Assembly: GCF_029889885.1 (NCBI RefSeq)
Contig: NZ_JARANY010000021.1
Span: 1-49,399 of the forward strand
Source: Chromohalobacter sp. 296-RDG
Lineage (GTDB): Bacteria; Pseudomonadota; Gammaproteobacteria; Pseudomonadales; Halomonadaceae
DNA length: 49,399 nt
Direction: 5' to 3'
Part shown: piece by piece, positions 38,414 to 47,990 of the stretch
Position numbering within the stretch: the stretch's first letter is position 1
Layout of the letters: each line of letters starts with the position of its first letter
Made by a program: the position numbers and the translations under genes
Notes under the pieces: model-generated
The model's database searches: none
Told to the model about the DNA's origin: nothing
Seen by the model: the letters and a program-made list of their open reading frames with translations, nothing else

Positions 38414-39565
38414 TTATGATTGTGTACCGGCGTTACCGGCAGTACTTCCCGAGACCGGCGAACGCTCAGTGGCGCTCTCCGATTGCGGTGAAGTCGTCTT
38501 GCCATCGGAAGAGGCTTGCTGCGTCTTCCGACCGCTGTATTGAATGCTGTTGAGCAAGACCGCAAGAATGATGACGGCCCCTGTGAATACGGTCTGCCAG
38601 TAGGAAGAAACCCCTATGATGACCAGACCATCGGAGAGAAACCCGATCACGAAGGCCCCCAGCAAAGTACCGCGCACATTGCCGCGGCCACCGGAGAGTG
38701 CCGCACCGCCGATGACGACACCGGCGATCGCGGTCAATTCATAGGTCGTCCCGGCGGTCGGCCCTGCCGAGGTCAATTGCGAGGACAGCACCAGTCCAGC
38801 AATGGCCGCGCAGATGCCCGATAGCACATACACCAACACCTGCACGCGTTTGACCGGTACTCCCGATAGTTCTGCGGCACGGGCGTTACCGCCTGTGGAA
38901 TACACCCACCGTCCGAAGGGTGTACGGCTCAACGCCAGGACGCATAGAATCGCGACGGCCGCGAGCACCCACACCCCGACCGGCACGCCGAGAAGACGGT
39001 TGAAGCCCAGCCAATCGAAACCGGTATTGCCCAGTTCCGGACTACCGCCCAGATTGTTATAGGTCAGGCCGTCGGTCATCAGCAGGGCAACGCCCCTTGC
39101 CACGTACAATAGACCCAAGGTCGCCACGAAGGCAGGCACCTTGAAATACGCAATCAGCACGCCATTGATGGCACCGACCAGTGCGCCCAGCCCACATGTC
39201 AGAATGACCACGACCCACACGGGGGGATAGAACACGACACCCAGTATTTCGAAAGACACACCCTGCATCAGAAAGCCTGCAAAGACGCCTGCCAGACCCA
39301 GTGTCGAGCCCACGGAAAGATCGATGCCACCCGTCAGAATGACCAACAACATACCCAGCGATAACAGCCCAAAGATGGCGACATGAGACGACATGGTCAG
39401 GAAATTGCTGGTCGAGAAATAGACCGGGGAAAGAATCGAGAAAATGACGATAATCGCGATCAAGGCGAAGAACGCACGTCCCTCCAGAAGAGCACGCTTT
39501 ATATCGAAATCGCCGCCGAATAGTTTGCCTCGTCCATTGCCATTATCTTGGCTGACATCAGACAT
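38414..39565 (-). CDS. Ribose-type ABC transporter permease
   Basis: Inner-membrane permease of 383 residues of the RbsC type with about nine to ten transmembrane segments. LVILTGGIDLSVGSTLGLAG, VGAINGVLIAYFKVPAFVATLG and GVVIGGAALSGGRGNVRGTLLGA, where the ATPase docks, are family hallmarks. The last 40 residues form a Ser/Thr/Gln-rich polar tail not found in RbsC. The start at 39565 (MSDVSQDNG) has GGAG 9 nt upstream; a 36-codon extension overlapping the ATPase gene is not credible. It lies 25 bases after the ATPase gene. Confidence 0.93.
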   Translation of the reverse strand: MSDVSQDNGNGRGKLFGGDFDIKRALLEGRAFFALIAIIVIFSILSPVYFSTSNFLTMSSHVAIFGLLSLGMLLVILTGGIDLSVGSTLGLAGVFAGFLMQGVSFEILGVVFYPPVWVVVILTCGLGALVGAINGVLIAYFKVPAFVATLGLLYVARGVALLMTDGLTYNNLGGSPELGNTGFDWLGFNRLLGVPVGVWVLAAVAILCVLALSRTPFGRWVYSTGGNARAAELSGVPVKRVQVLVYVLSGICAAIAGLVLSSQLTSAGPTAGTTYELTAIAGVVIGGAALSGGRGNVRGTLLGAFVIGFLSDGLVIIGVSSYWQTVFTGAVIILAVLLNSIQYSGRKTQQASSDGKTTSPQSESATERSPVSGSTAGNAGTQS

Positions 39566-39590
39566 TGTAATTATCTCCGCTATAAGTGGA

Positions 39591-41138
<1,548 letters not shown>

Positions 41139-41155
41139 CGCATCAAGCCTCCGGC

Positions 41156-41806
41156 TCATTGCACGCTAAAGTCGACCGGTGTCACGAGCCAGTTATTCGG
41201 ATTGATCAACTGGAATACGCCCGTCACTGTCACGGTCTTGCCTTCCAGGTCTTGTGTATCGATATCCGATAGCACCTGAGCCTTCATGGCATCGTTCAAA
41301 GCGGCGCCCGCATTCTGATATTCGATCTGATTCTTGAATTGACCGAACTCGATCTCCCCCGTGGCATCCCGCAGGTCGGTACCATTGATGGCCGGCCCGG
41401 TCTGAACCCTCACCACCAGATCATCGGGCGCCCCGTCGGCCTTGACTTCATATGTCCCGGATGTGCTTTCACCCACCACGCCGGTAAAGGTAACGGGCAT
41501 GATAGGACCGACCCCGCCTGATACACCGTATTTTTCACCCGCCGCACTTTGATCTTCGGCAATCGCACTAGACAGCTTACCGATACCGACGGCTCTGCTA
41601 TCGACATCCTCGCGAATCTTGGGAAATTCTTCTTCGGCGAAGCGTGCCATTTTTGCGCCTTCCTGCTCCTCTTCCGCTCCGATCGGCATCACCGTCGTAT
41701 CCCAGGCCATGGCGGCAAGCAGGACGACCGCAACACCGATCATTACCGCCTTACCGCGCCTTTTTTTCCATTGTCTCTGAGGCATGGCAGCCGTATGTGA
41801 AGTCAT
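41156..41806 (-). CDS. DUF2291 periplasmic protein of ribose-type ABC transporters
   Basis: Protein of 216 residues with one N-terminal hydrophobic segment (AVMIGVAVVLLAAMAWDTTV) after a basic stretch, so it is probably anchored in the inner membrane and faces the periplasm. The remainder has DLVVRVQTGPAINGTDLRDA and LEGKTVTVTGVFQLINPNNW, which fit DUF2291. The family occurs with RbsABC-type importers of sugars and polyols, and its role is unknown. It lies between the dehydrogenase and the ATPase genes, nearly overlapping the latter. No clear ribosome site precedes ATG 41806. Confidence 0.75.
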   Translation of the reverse strand: MTSHTAAMPQRQWKKRRGKAVMIGVAVVLLAAMAWDTTVMPIGAEEEQEGAKMARFAEEEFPKIREDVDSRAVGIGKLSSAIAEDQSAAGEKYGVSGGVGPIMPVTFTGVVGESTSGTYEVKADGAPDDLVVRVQTGPAINGTDLRDATGEIEFGQFKNQIEYQNAGAALNDAMKAQVLSDIDTQDLEGKTVTVTGVFQLINPNNWLVTPVDFSVQ

Positions 41807-41894
41807 GATGAAGCGCCCCCTGGCGTCGCTGATGAGTGGTAATCAAGTCCCGCGCCGGATGACGGTTGTGGCCGTTACGCAGGACATCGCGACA

Positions 41895-42995
41895 TCACTC
41901 ACCGGGCATGAGGATGATCTTGAGTGCGCTACTGTCGTGCCTCATCAGCTCGATACCCTTGTGGAAATCCGCCAGTGGCAGCTTGTGAGTCACCACACCC
42001 TCGGTGGGGAAATCGCCGCTCTCGATCCCTTCGATTACGTGTGGATAGCAGTAAGGCCCTAGATGCGAGCCCAGTACGTCGAGTTCCTTGCGGTCACTGA
42101 TGATGCTCCAATCGACCGTCACCGGATCCTTGAAAACGCTGAACTCGACGAAGCGACCCAGCTTGCGCAACATCGCCAGCCCCTGCTCCACCGACTTGGG
42201 CGCGCCGGTCGCTTCGATGTAGATGTCACAGCCATAGCCGTCGGTCATATCCTTGACGATCTGGACGACATCTTCGTCACCCGGATTAAGCACCACATCG
42301 GCACCAAATTTCTTGGCCAGTTCCAGGCGCTCGCCGTGCAGATCAAGCACCACCAGCTTGGCGGGGCCGGATTTCTTGGCCGGGCCAATCATCCCCAGCC
42401 CCAGGGTGCCGGCACCTGAGAGCACCACGATGTCACCCAACTGGATTTGCGCTCGTTCCACCGCGTGCATGGAGCAGGAAAACGGCTCGGTCAGCACGAT
42501 GTTTTCCACCGGCACATCATCCGGCAGCTTGTGGTTGATGGCTTCCTTGGGAAACTTCATGTACTCGGCCATACCGCCATTGACGTTGTTCTGGAAGCCA
42601 TACACGTCGTGCTTCTCGCACATCCAGTACTGGCCGCGATGACAGAAGCGGCAGTCCCAGCAGGGCACGATCTGCTCGGAAATAACTCGGTCGCCGACCT
42701 CAAAACCTGTCGCGCCGGGGCCCATCTTGACGACGTTCCCGATGAACTCGTGCCCTGGGATCATCGGCGCTTTGATATAGGCAGGCTGATCCTCGTCACC
42801 CCAGAAACTCGGCGCACCTTCATACGCCTTGAGATCACCAGCACAGATGCCACAGGCCTCGACCTTGACCAGGATTTCCTTTTCACCGATATCGGGGACC
42901 GCGACGTTTTCCAGTCGATAATCTTCCGGCGCGTAGGCAACGATGGCACGCATCGTGTCGGGGATATCGGGGGATGGGGTGAGCGTATCGTTCAT
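41895..42995 (-). CDS. Zinc-dependent polyol dehydrogenase, erythritol/L-threitol dehydrogenase-like
   Basis: Medium-chain dehydrogenase of 366 residues that should oxidise a polyol to a ketose with NAD+. The catalytic zinc site is in CGICAGDLKAYEG and PGHEFIGNVV, the structural zinc in CWDCRFCHRGQYWMC (four Cys), and the Rossmann motif is GAGTLGLGMIG. AYEGAPSFWGDEDQPAYIKAP and the late LDVLGSHLGPYCYP resemble what I recall of EltD of Mycobacterium smegmatis, so a tetritol is the favoured substrate. The start at 42995 has GGAGG 5 nt upstream. It heads the operon with DUF2291 and the ABC importer. Confidence 0.82.
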   Translation of the reverse strand: MNDTLTPSPDIPDTMRAIVAYAPEDYRLENVAVPDIGEKEILVKVEACGICAGDLKAYEGAPSFWGDEDQPAYIKAPMIPGHEFIGNVVKMGPGATGFEVGDRVISEQIVPCWDCRFCHRGQYWMCEKHDVYGFQNNVNGGMAEYMKFPKEAINHKLPDDVPVENIVLTEPFSCSMHAVERAQIQLGDIVVLSGAGTLGLGMIGPAKKSGPAKLVVLDLHGERLELAKKFGADVVLNPGDEDVVQIVKDMTDGYGCDIYIEATGAPKSVEQGLAMLRKLGRFVEFSVFKDPVTVDWSIISDRKELDVLGSHLGPYCYPHVIEGIESGDFPTEGVVTHKLPLADFHKGIELMRHDSSALKIILMPGE

Positions 42996-43025
42996 GACGG
43001 CCTCCATTGAGCTGGCGCTCATTTA

Positions 43026-43081
43026 TCATTTGATCTTTTGTTGCTCAAATGAATTAACGCTTTTCAGTATAGCCAGGTCAA
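43026..43081 (-). promoter_or_regulatory. Predicted promoter and operator of the dehydrogenase-ABC operon
   Basis: On the minus strand TTGACC (43081-43076) and TTAATT (43057-43052) are 18 bases apart. TCATTTGA (43026-43033) and TCAAATGA (43045-43052) form a perfect inverted repeat with an 11-base spacer that overlaps the -10 and predicted start. A repressor bound there would block transcription; the SorC-family protein encoded nearby is the candidate. Confidence 0.55.
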
Positions 43082-43207
43082 TGAAGTCGGCGACCTTTTC
43101 GTCTTATACTTTAGGATTGCTTTGTAATTTACTGAAAATAAACAACTTTTAGAAAGATATCTGAAAGTGAACGTCCGCAAAGTGCAAGAAGGAAAAGATA
43201 GCTCGCA

Positions 43208-43255
43208 CAAAAAGGCCGTTCAAATAAACACATCAGTGTTCATATGAACGGCCTT
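43208..43255 (-). terminator. Terminator of the SorC-regulator gene
   Basis: AAGGCCGTTCA (43212-43222) pairs perfectly with TGAACGGCCTT (43245-43255), with an inner AACAC/GTGTT stem. On the minus strand it is followed by TTTTT. It contains the 12-base palindrome GTTCATATGAAC (43238-43249) and lies 25 bases past the regulator's stop. Confidence 0.82.
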
Positions 43256-43280
43256 GCACGACACTCGGTCGCATATTGCC

Positions 43281-44261
43281 TCAGCTTGGCGCCGAAGTGG
43301 TCGCTTCATCCAGACGCAGGATGGTATGGGCGTTAGTCACGCTGGTAGCCAAGGTATCGATGACGCCGGTACGCAGGGCTCCCAGGATTCCCGCCGCCTT
43401 AGTGTTTTCGCTGGCGATCGCCACCACGTCGGGAATCCGCGCCAAGTCGGTGATGGTCAAGCCAATGACCCGACCCTGCATGGGTGTTTCCGACGGCCGG
43501 CCATGCATATCGATGAAATCGTATCCCATCATGTCACCCACCGTTCCCGAAAGCCGCGCCTCGGCAATTTCCTGGGGCGTGAACCAGCCCATGCGTACCA
43601 TGTTGCTGTCCTCACTGAGATCGCCGACACCGATCATCGCGGTATCCGCGCGCCGTGCCCTGTCCAACGTCTGACGCACGGTGGGGTTTTCATACATCGA
43701 ATCGCGCAGCGACGGGTTCTGCACCAGCGCCGGCGCATACAGCGTCTCGCTATCACCACCATACTTCACCGCCAGGCGGCGACAGATATGATCGGGATTC
43801 ATGTACTCTCCGGCACGCAACGAGCCGCCAATGGCACACACGAACGAACATTTGCGCTCGCCTTGTTCGAAGACGTTATCGGCCACTGAGCCCACGTTAC
43901 GCCCCATGCCCACTGCCACGATCGAACCATCGTGCAGCTCGCGCGACAAATGATCGGCCACCAGACTGGCCACACCAGAACGCTGAACGTCGGGGTCGGT
44001 ATGGTCGAGCGCAATCAAGGCGCGCTTGATACCGAAGCGGTTTATCAGTGCCTGCTCGATCTCGGCGCTTACCGCAGGATGCTGACGAACCCGCACATCG
44101 ACGATGCCTTCGGCATGCGCACGCTTTAAAAGACGCCCCGCCTTGACCCGGGAAATCCCCAGACGGTTGGCGATCGCCTCCTGGGTTTCGCCCTCCACAT
44201 AATAGAGAGAGGCGATCTCAGTCATCAGCGCGACCTCGGCGCTCTCGACACGTTCACTCAT
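43281..44261 (-). CDS. SorC/DeoR-family sugar-responsive regulator
   Basis: Regulator of 326 residues. Residues about 10-60 form the helix-turn-helix (YYVEGETQEAIANRLGIS, then RVKAGRLLKRAHAEGIV). The rest is the SorC sugar-phosphate-binding domain with VAVGMGRNVGSVADNV, the YAPALVQNPSLRDSM stretch, IGVGDLSEDSNM and GRVIGLTITDLARIPDVVAIA. EryD, the erythritol regulator of Brucella and rhizobia, belongs to this family, as do many pentitol regulators. It follows rpiB by 84 bases on the same strand and probably senses a phosphorylated intermediate of the pathway. The start has GAGG 7 nt upstream. Confidence 0.92.
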   Translation of the reverse strand: MSERVESAEVALMTEIASLYYVEGETQEAIANRLGISRVKAGRLLKRAHAEGIVDVRVRQHPAVSAEIEQALINRFGIKRALIALDHTDPDVQRSGVASLVADHLSRELHDGSIVAVGMGRNVGSVADNVFEQGERKCSFVCAIGGSLRAGEYMNPDHICRRLAVKYGGDSETLYAPALVQNPSLRDSMYENPTVRQTLDRARRADTAMIGVGDLSEDSNMVRMGWFTPQEIAEARLSGTVGDMMGYDFIDMHGRPSETPMQGRVIGLTITDLARIPDVVAIASENTKAAGILGALRTGVIDTLATSVTNAHTILRLDEATTSAPS

Positions 44262-44345
44262 GGCACTGCCTCATACGATCCGCTTCCTGGCCACTTCGGG
44301 CGATGCGCACCAAGATACCACAGCGAACAAGCGCACTCTCATCGA

Positions 44346-44840
44346 TCAGACGCTCGAGGAATCACGAAAGGCCTCTTTTTCGTATTCCAGGATACGCTCG
44401 ATTTTGGCGCGCGAACCGCCACCGCCGAACTCGGTTTCCAGGAAGGTCGTCACCACGGCCTTGGCCAACTCCGGACCAACCACACGGGCGCCGAGCGTCA
44501 CTATTTGCGCATCATTGCTCGAGCGCGCCTTGGCGGCCGAATAAGTGTCATGCGCCTGCGCGGCACGAATACCACGCACCTTGTTGGCCGAAATCGCCAC
44601 ACCGATGCCAGTCCCACAGACCAGCACTCCCTGCGTCACCTCTCCCGATTCGATGGCACGCGCCACCCGGACCGCTACATCGGGGTACAGCACCGGCTCA
44701 GCGTTATAGGTGCCGTAATCGATGGGCGCGTACCCCAGAGCGCGAATGTGCTCGATCAGCAAGGCCTTGAGCTCGAATGCGGCCTCATCGCCGCCCAGTG
44801 CGATGCGCATTGCTGGTGCATAGCCGTTTGAGTCTGACAT
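44346..44840 (-). CDS. rpiB: RpiB/LacA/LacB-family sugar-phosphate isomerase
   Basis: Aldose-ketose isomerase of 164 residues. MRIALGGDEAAFELKALLIEHI, GVLVCGTGIGVAISANKVRGI with the catalytic Cys, and AAQAHDTYSAAKARSSNDAQIVTLG are the family core. The family includes RpiB (ribose 5-phosphate), LacAB (galactose 6-phosphate) and EryI (erythrulose 4-phosphate). Next to DhaKL, transaldolase and transketolase, an EryI-like conversion of erythrulose 4-phosphate to erythrose 4-phosphate is the attractive reading, but ribose 5-phosphate cannot be excluded. The start at 44840 has a perfect GGGAGG site. It is the first gene of the rpiB-sorC unit. Confidence 0.88.
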   Translation of the reverse strand: MSDSNGYAPAMRIALGGDEAAFELKALLIEHIRALGYAPIDYGTYNAEPVLYPDVAVRVARAIESGEVTQGVLVCGTGIGVAISANKVRGIRAAQAHDTYSAAKARSSNDAQIVTLGARVVGPELAKAVVTTFLETEFGGGGSRAKIERILEYEKEAFRDSSSV

Positions 44841-44900
44841 GTGTTGCCTCCCGTGATGATTCCTCCCGCTTGCGATCGGTATGCTGTTACCTCTCGCGCT

Positions 44901-44927
44901 ATGTTCAAAATATCAGTAACCGAACAT
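44901..44927. promoter_or_regulatory. Candidate operator upstream of rpiB
   Basis: ATGTTC (44901-44906) and GAACAT (44922-44927) are inverse copies 15 bases apart. On the minus strand TTTACA and TATTTT, 16 bases apart, overlap them and could be the rpiB promoter. The half-site TTTTGAACAT resembles TTTGAGCAA in the dehydrogenase operator. Confidence 0.4.
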
Positions 44928-45125
44928 TTGTAAAATTCTCGATCACGAAAAGTAAGCGGCTAATTTGCGCCACCCTATTATTCGAGTTCCTTATTAATAA
45001 ATAAAAACCCTTTAATTCAATTACTTAATATTCAACATCGCTTTCAGAGCTCTTGTTCACGACCAAAGTCTCAGACGTCGACACCGGCCATGCCTTGACA
45101 GCCTTGGGCCCCAAGCCTAAACATC

Positions 45126-45151
45126 TGATCAGTTAAAGATCATTATATAAT
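45126..45151 (+). promoter_or_regulatory. Predicted promoter and operator of the dhaKL-tal-tkt unit
   Basis: A perfect TATAAT lies at 45146-45151, 82 bases before the dhaK ATG. The -35 region is poor. Directly upstream, TGATC (45126-45130) and GATCA (45138-45142) are inverse copies 7 bases apart, where an activator or repressor could act. Confidence 0.5.
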
Positions 45152-45233
45152 TCGTCAACTCAAGTGGCGGATCGCCACGCCCCATCGTCGGTCACAACGA
45201 ACAATCGGCCACAACGAACAAGAGGAATACGCC

Positions 45234-46226
45234 ATGCAACGCATCATCAATGACCCCGACAACGTCGTGGACGATGCCATCAAAGGTTACTTGCACGCCT
45301 CGCCGAGCTTGTTTGCCGCCACCGATCACTCGCGTGTTCTCAAGTATCCGGACAGCCCAAGCGACAAGGTCGGTATCGTCACCGGTGGCGGTTCAGGCCA
45401 CGAACCCGCCTTCCTGGGCTATATCGGCGCGGGGATGTGCGATGCGGTGGCCATTGGCGAGATATTCTCGTCCCCTACCGCCGATGCATTCCTCGAAGCC
45501 TTTCGCTCCGCGCCCCATGAGCAGGGTGTCGCTTGCCTGTACGGCAACTACGCGGGCGACAACATGAACGTGAAGATGGCCAAGCAGATGGCCGAGATGG
45601 ACGACATCGAGGTCAAGACGGTGATTGCACGCGACGACGTGGCCTCGGCACCGGCATCAGAGCGCGACAAGCGACGCGGCGTCGCCGGCGAGGTGATGAT
45701 GTGGAAAATCGGCGGCGCGGCGGCGGCCCGGGGCGACAGTCTCGACGAAGTCATTCGCCTGGCGCAGAAGGCCGTCGATGCGTGCTCGAGCATCGGCGTC
45801 GGACTGAGTAGCTGCACCATCCCTGCCAACGGCAAACCCAACTTTTCGATCGAGCCCGGGCACATGGAACTCGGCATCGGCCACCATGGCGAGCCGGGGA
45901 TCGAGGTCGCGCCGTTGACCAGTGCCGAGGCCATCGCCACGGCCATGTGCGATCCTGTGCTCTCCGACCAGGATTTCGCCGGCAGCGAGGTGGCGGTGTT
46001 GATCTCGGGGCTTGGCGCCACGCCGGTGATGGAGCTCAATATCCTTTACGCACACATCGCCGAACGGCTCGAAGACGCCGGCATCCGCGTGCATCGTACG
46101 GACATCGGCAATTACTTCACCTCGCTGGAGATGATGGGCGCCACGCTCACGCTGATGAAGCTCGACGACGAGCTCAAACCGCTGCTGGACGCCCCGGCAC
46201 GCTCGCTGGCCATCACGCAGTGCTGA
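45234..46226 (+). CDS. dhaK: DhaK-type dihydroxyacetone/erythrulose kinase, substrate-binding subunit
   Basis: Ketose kinase subunit of 330 residues. The substrate is held covalently by His218 in GHHGEPGIE, with His56 in TGGGSGHEP and Asp109 in NYAGDNMNV. All three fall at the same residue numbers as in E. coli DhaK. The classical substrate is dihydroxyacetone, but homologues in tetritol pathways phosphorylate D- or L-erythrulose. DhaL follows after 27 bases; no DhaM is in the window, so the phosphate donor (ATP or PTS) is not settled. AGAGGA lies 7 nt before the ATG. Confidence 0.93.
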   Translation: MQRIINDPDNVVDDAIKGYLHASPSLFAATDHSRVLKYPDSPSDKVGIVTGGGSGHEPAFLGYIGAGMCDAVAIGEIFSSPTADAFLEAFRSAPHEQGVACLYGNYAGDNMNVKMAKQMAEMDDIEVKTVIARDDVASAPASERDKRRGVAGEVMMWKIGGAAAARGDSLDEVIRLAQKAVDACSSIGVGLSSCTIPANGKPNFSIEPGHMELGIGHHGEPGIEVAPLTSAEAIATAMCDPVLSDQDFAGSEVAVLISGLGATPVMELNILYAHIAERLEDAGIRVHRTDIGNYFTSLEMMGATLTLMKLDDELKPLLDAPARSLAITQC

Positions 46227-46253
46227 TCGGAACCGCTACTACGGAGACTCACC

Positions 46254-46907
46254 ATGCAAGTTCTGGACGCGACTCACGGCAGGGACATTCTCGAGGAGTT
46301 GGTCGAGGTCATCGTCGACAACCGCCAATACCTGAGTGATGTTGACGGTGCGATCGGCGACGGCGATCACGGCATCAACATGGCCAAGGGATTTCGACTT
46401 TGCGGGGAGTCGGTCGCCGGCCAATCGCTGTCGCTTTCCAAGGCGCTGGGCACGCTCGCCACGACCTTGATGGGCTCGATCGGCGGTTCGATGGGGCCAC
46501 TTTACGGCAGCCTCTTCATGGGCATGGCCAAGTCGACCAAGGACAAGAACGTCCTCGATGCCAAGGATTTCGGCGAAATGCTGGCCAGCGGGCGCGAAGC
46601 GCTCGAGCAGATCAGCGACGCCAAGGTCGGCGATAAGTGCCTGCTCGATACTCTGGTGCCGACCATCGAACGCTACCGCGACGCCGTCGAGAGCGGAGAC
46701 GACTTTTCCCAAGCATTGCAAGCATTACGCAATGGCGCCCAGGACGGTCGTGATTCGACGCTCGACCTGGAGGCCAAGATTGGGCGCGCGGCACGCCTTG
46801 GCGAACGCTCACGCGGTCATCTGGACGCCGGCGCGGTGTCGTGCTGCCTGCTACTGATTCGGCTAGCCGACAGCACCGAAAACCGCCTGGAAAAAGCCGC
46901 CGCCTGA
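46254..46907 (+). CDS. dhaL: DhaL-type kinase, nucleotide-binding subunit
   Basis: Helical-barrel subunit of 217 residues that carries the nucleotide phosphate for DhaK. The magnesium-binding aspartates lie in DGAIGDGDHGINMAKGF (Asp31, Asp36, Asp38). SIGGSMGPLYGSLF binds phosphate and GRAARLGERSRGHLDAGAVS is the conserved C-terminal motif. It is a separate chain here, as in E. coli, whereas the ATP-dependent enzymes of eukaryotes and some actinobacteria are DhaK-DhaL fusions. GGAG lies 7 nt before ATG. Confidence 0.93.
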   Translation: MQVLDATHGRDILEELVEVIVDNRQYLSDVDGAIGDGDHGINMAKGFRLCGESVAGQSLSLSKALGTLATTLMGSIGGSMGPLYGSLFMGMAKSTKDKNVLDAKDFGEMLASGREALEQISDAKVGDKCLLDTLVPTIERYRDAVESGDDFSQALQALRNGAQDGRDSTLDLEAKIGRAARLGERSRGHLDAGAVSCCLLLIRLADSTENRLEKAAA

Positions 46908-46922
46908 GCACTAGCGGCGGCT
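46895..46922 (+). other. Hairpin spanning the dhaL stop codon
   Basis: AGCCGCCGC (46895-46903) pairs with GCGGCGGCT (46914-46922), and the loop contains the TGA of dhaL. No T-run follows. It could lower expression of tal-tkt relative to dhaKL or mark an RNA-processing site. Confidence 0.4.
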
Positions 46923-47008
46923 CACTGAGTTACTCTCCATTTCCTCGCCCCCGGCGCTGCCTGACACGTCGTGGGCTTTCACGCCCGCATACAGCGGCGG
47001 AGCACACC

Positions 47009-47965
47009 ATGGTTTCACAGCTCGACTCACTCAAGGCACTATCGCAAGTGGTCGCCGACACCGGGGACCCAGCCGCCATCGAACGCTATCGGCCCGTCGA
47101 TGCCACCACCAACCCATCCTTGATCCTAAAGGCATTCGAACTGCCCGGCTATCAGCCACTGATCGAGCGGATTCTGGCTGAGGAGCGTACCGAGAAGCCG
47201 CATGATGCCGACCATTTGGAGCGCATCGTCGACCGACTCTCGGTGGGCATCGGCAGCGAGGTCGCCCAGCTCATTCCGGGGCGCGTCTCCACCGAAGTCG
47301 CCGCCAAACTCTCGTTCGATACCCAGGCCAGTATCCGCAAGGCCCATGAGTTGGTGGAGCGTTACGAAGCTCTGGGTATCGGTCGCGAGCGTATCTTGAT
47401 CAAGCTCGCCTCGACCTGGGAGGGCATTCGCGCCGCCGAGGTGCTCGAGCGCGAGGGTATCCAGTGCAACCTGACGCTCTTGTTCAGCGACGCCCAGGCC
47501 CAGGCTTGCTTCGATGCCGGGGTGTTTCTGATTTCACCTTTCGTGGGGCGTGTGACCGACTGGTATCAGAAAGAAACCGAGCAGACGTTCGGCCCCGACG
47601 ATGACCCCGGCGTGCGGTTCGTGCGCCAGGTATGCGAGCGTGCCGACCAGGGCGGTTACGAGACCGTCGTCATGGGGGCGAGCTTTCGTACGCCGGAGCA
47701 AGTCCTAGCCCTCGCCGGCTGTCATCGACTGACGATCTCCCCCGCCTTGCTGGAAACGCTCGAGGCGCGCGAAGGCAATGTCGACGCCAAGGTGCGCTTC
47801 ACGCATCCCGAGGCACGACCCGCCAAGCCCCTCGGAGAAAGCGCCTTCCGCTGGCAGCATAATCAAGACCCCATGGCCATCGACAAGCTGGCCGAGGGCA
47901 TCCGGCGCTTCGCCGACGATCAGACCTGCCTCGAGGACTTGATCGCCGACCGGCTCGCTAACTGA
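47009..47965 (+). CDS. tal: Transaldolase
   Basis: Class I transaldolase of 318 residues, the same type and length as E. coli TalB. It moves a dihydroxyacetone unit between sedoheptulose 7-phosphate and glyceraldehyde 3-phosphate, giving erythrose 4-phosphate and fructose 6-phosphate, and is reversible. [41 protein letters not shown] with the Schiff-base Lys, [20 protein letters not shown] and [14 protein letters not shown] are diagnostic. The start at 47009 has GGAG 6 nt upstream. It lies between dhaL and a transketolase, so it is part of the catabolic unit. Confidence 0.95.
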   Translation: MVSQLDSLKALSQVVADTGDPAAIERYRPVDATTNPSLILKAFELPGYQPLIERILAEERTEKPHDADHLERIVDRLSVGIGSEVAQLIPGRVSTEVAAKLSFDTQASIRKAHELVERYEALGIGRERILIKLASTWEGIRAAEVLEREGIQCNLTLLFSDAQAQACFDAGVFLISPFVGRVTDWYQKETEQTFGPDDDPGVRFVRQVCERADQGGYETVVMGASFRTPEQVLALAGCHRLTISPALLETLEAREGNVDAKVRFTHPEARPAKPLGESAFRWQHNQDPMAIDKLAEGIRRFADDQTCLEDLIADRLAN

Positions 47966-47990
47966 TTCACCGCTCATGGAGGAGACACCG

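Larger units (their letters stand above)
44841..45233. other. AT-rich divergent control region between rpiB and dhaK
   Basis: A 393-base gene-free stretch, clearly more AT-rich than its flanks, particularly at 44890-45060 and 45116-45160. It holds the inverted repeat at 44901-44927 on the rpiB side, the promoter and inverted repeat at 45126-45151 on the dhaK side, and a short palindrome CTTGGG-C-CCCAAG at 45103-45115. No gene was found in it. Confidence 0.65.

Noticed and set aside
45234-46907. Simple glycerol/dihydroxyacetone utilisation genes
   Set aside because: Not excluded, but no glycerol dehydrogenase, DhaM or DhaR is adjacent, and the RpiB, transaldolase, transketolase and EltD-like neighbours fit a C4 ketose substrate better.
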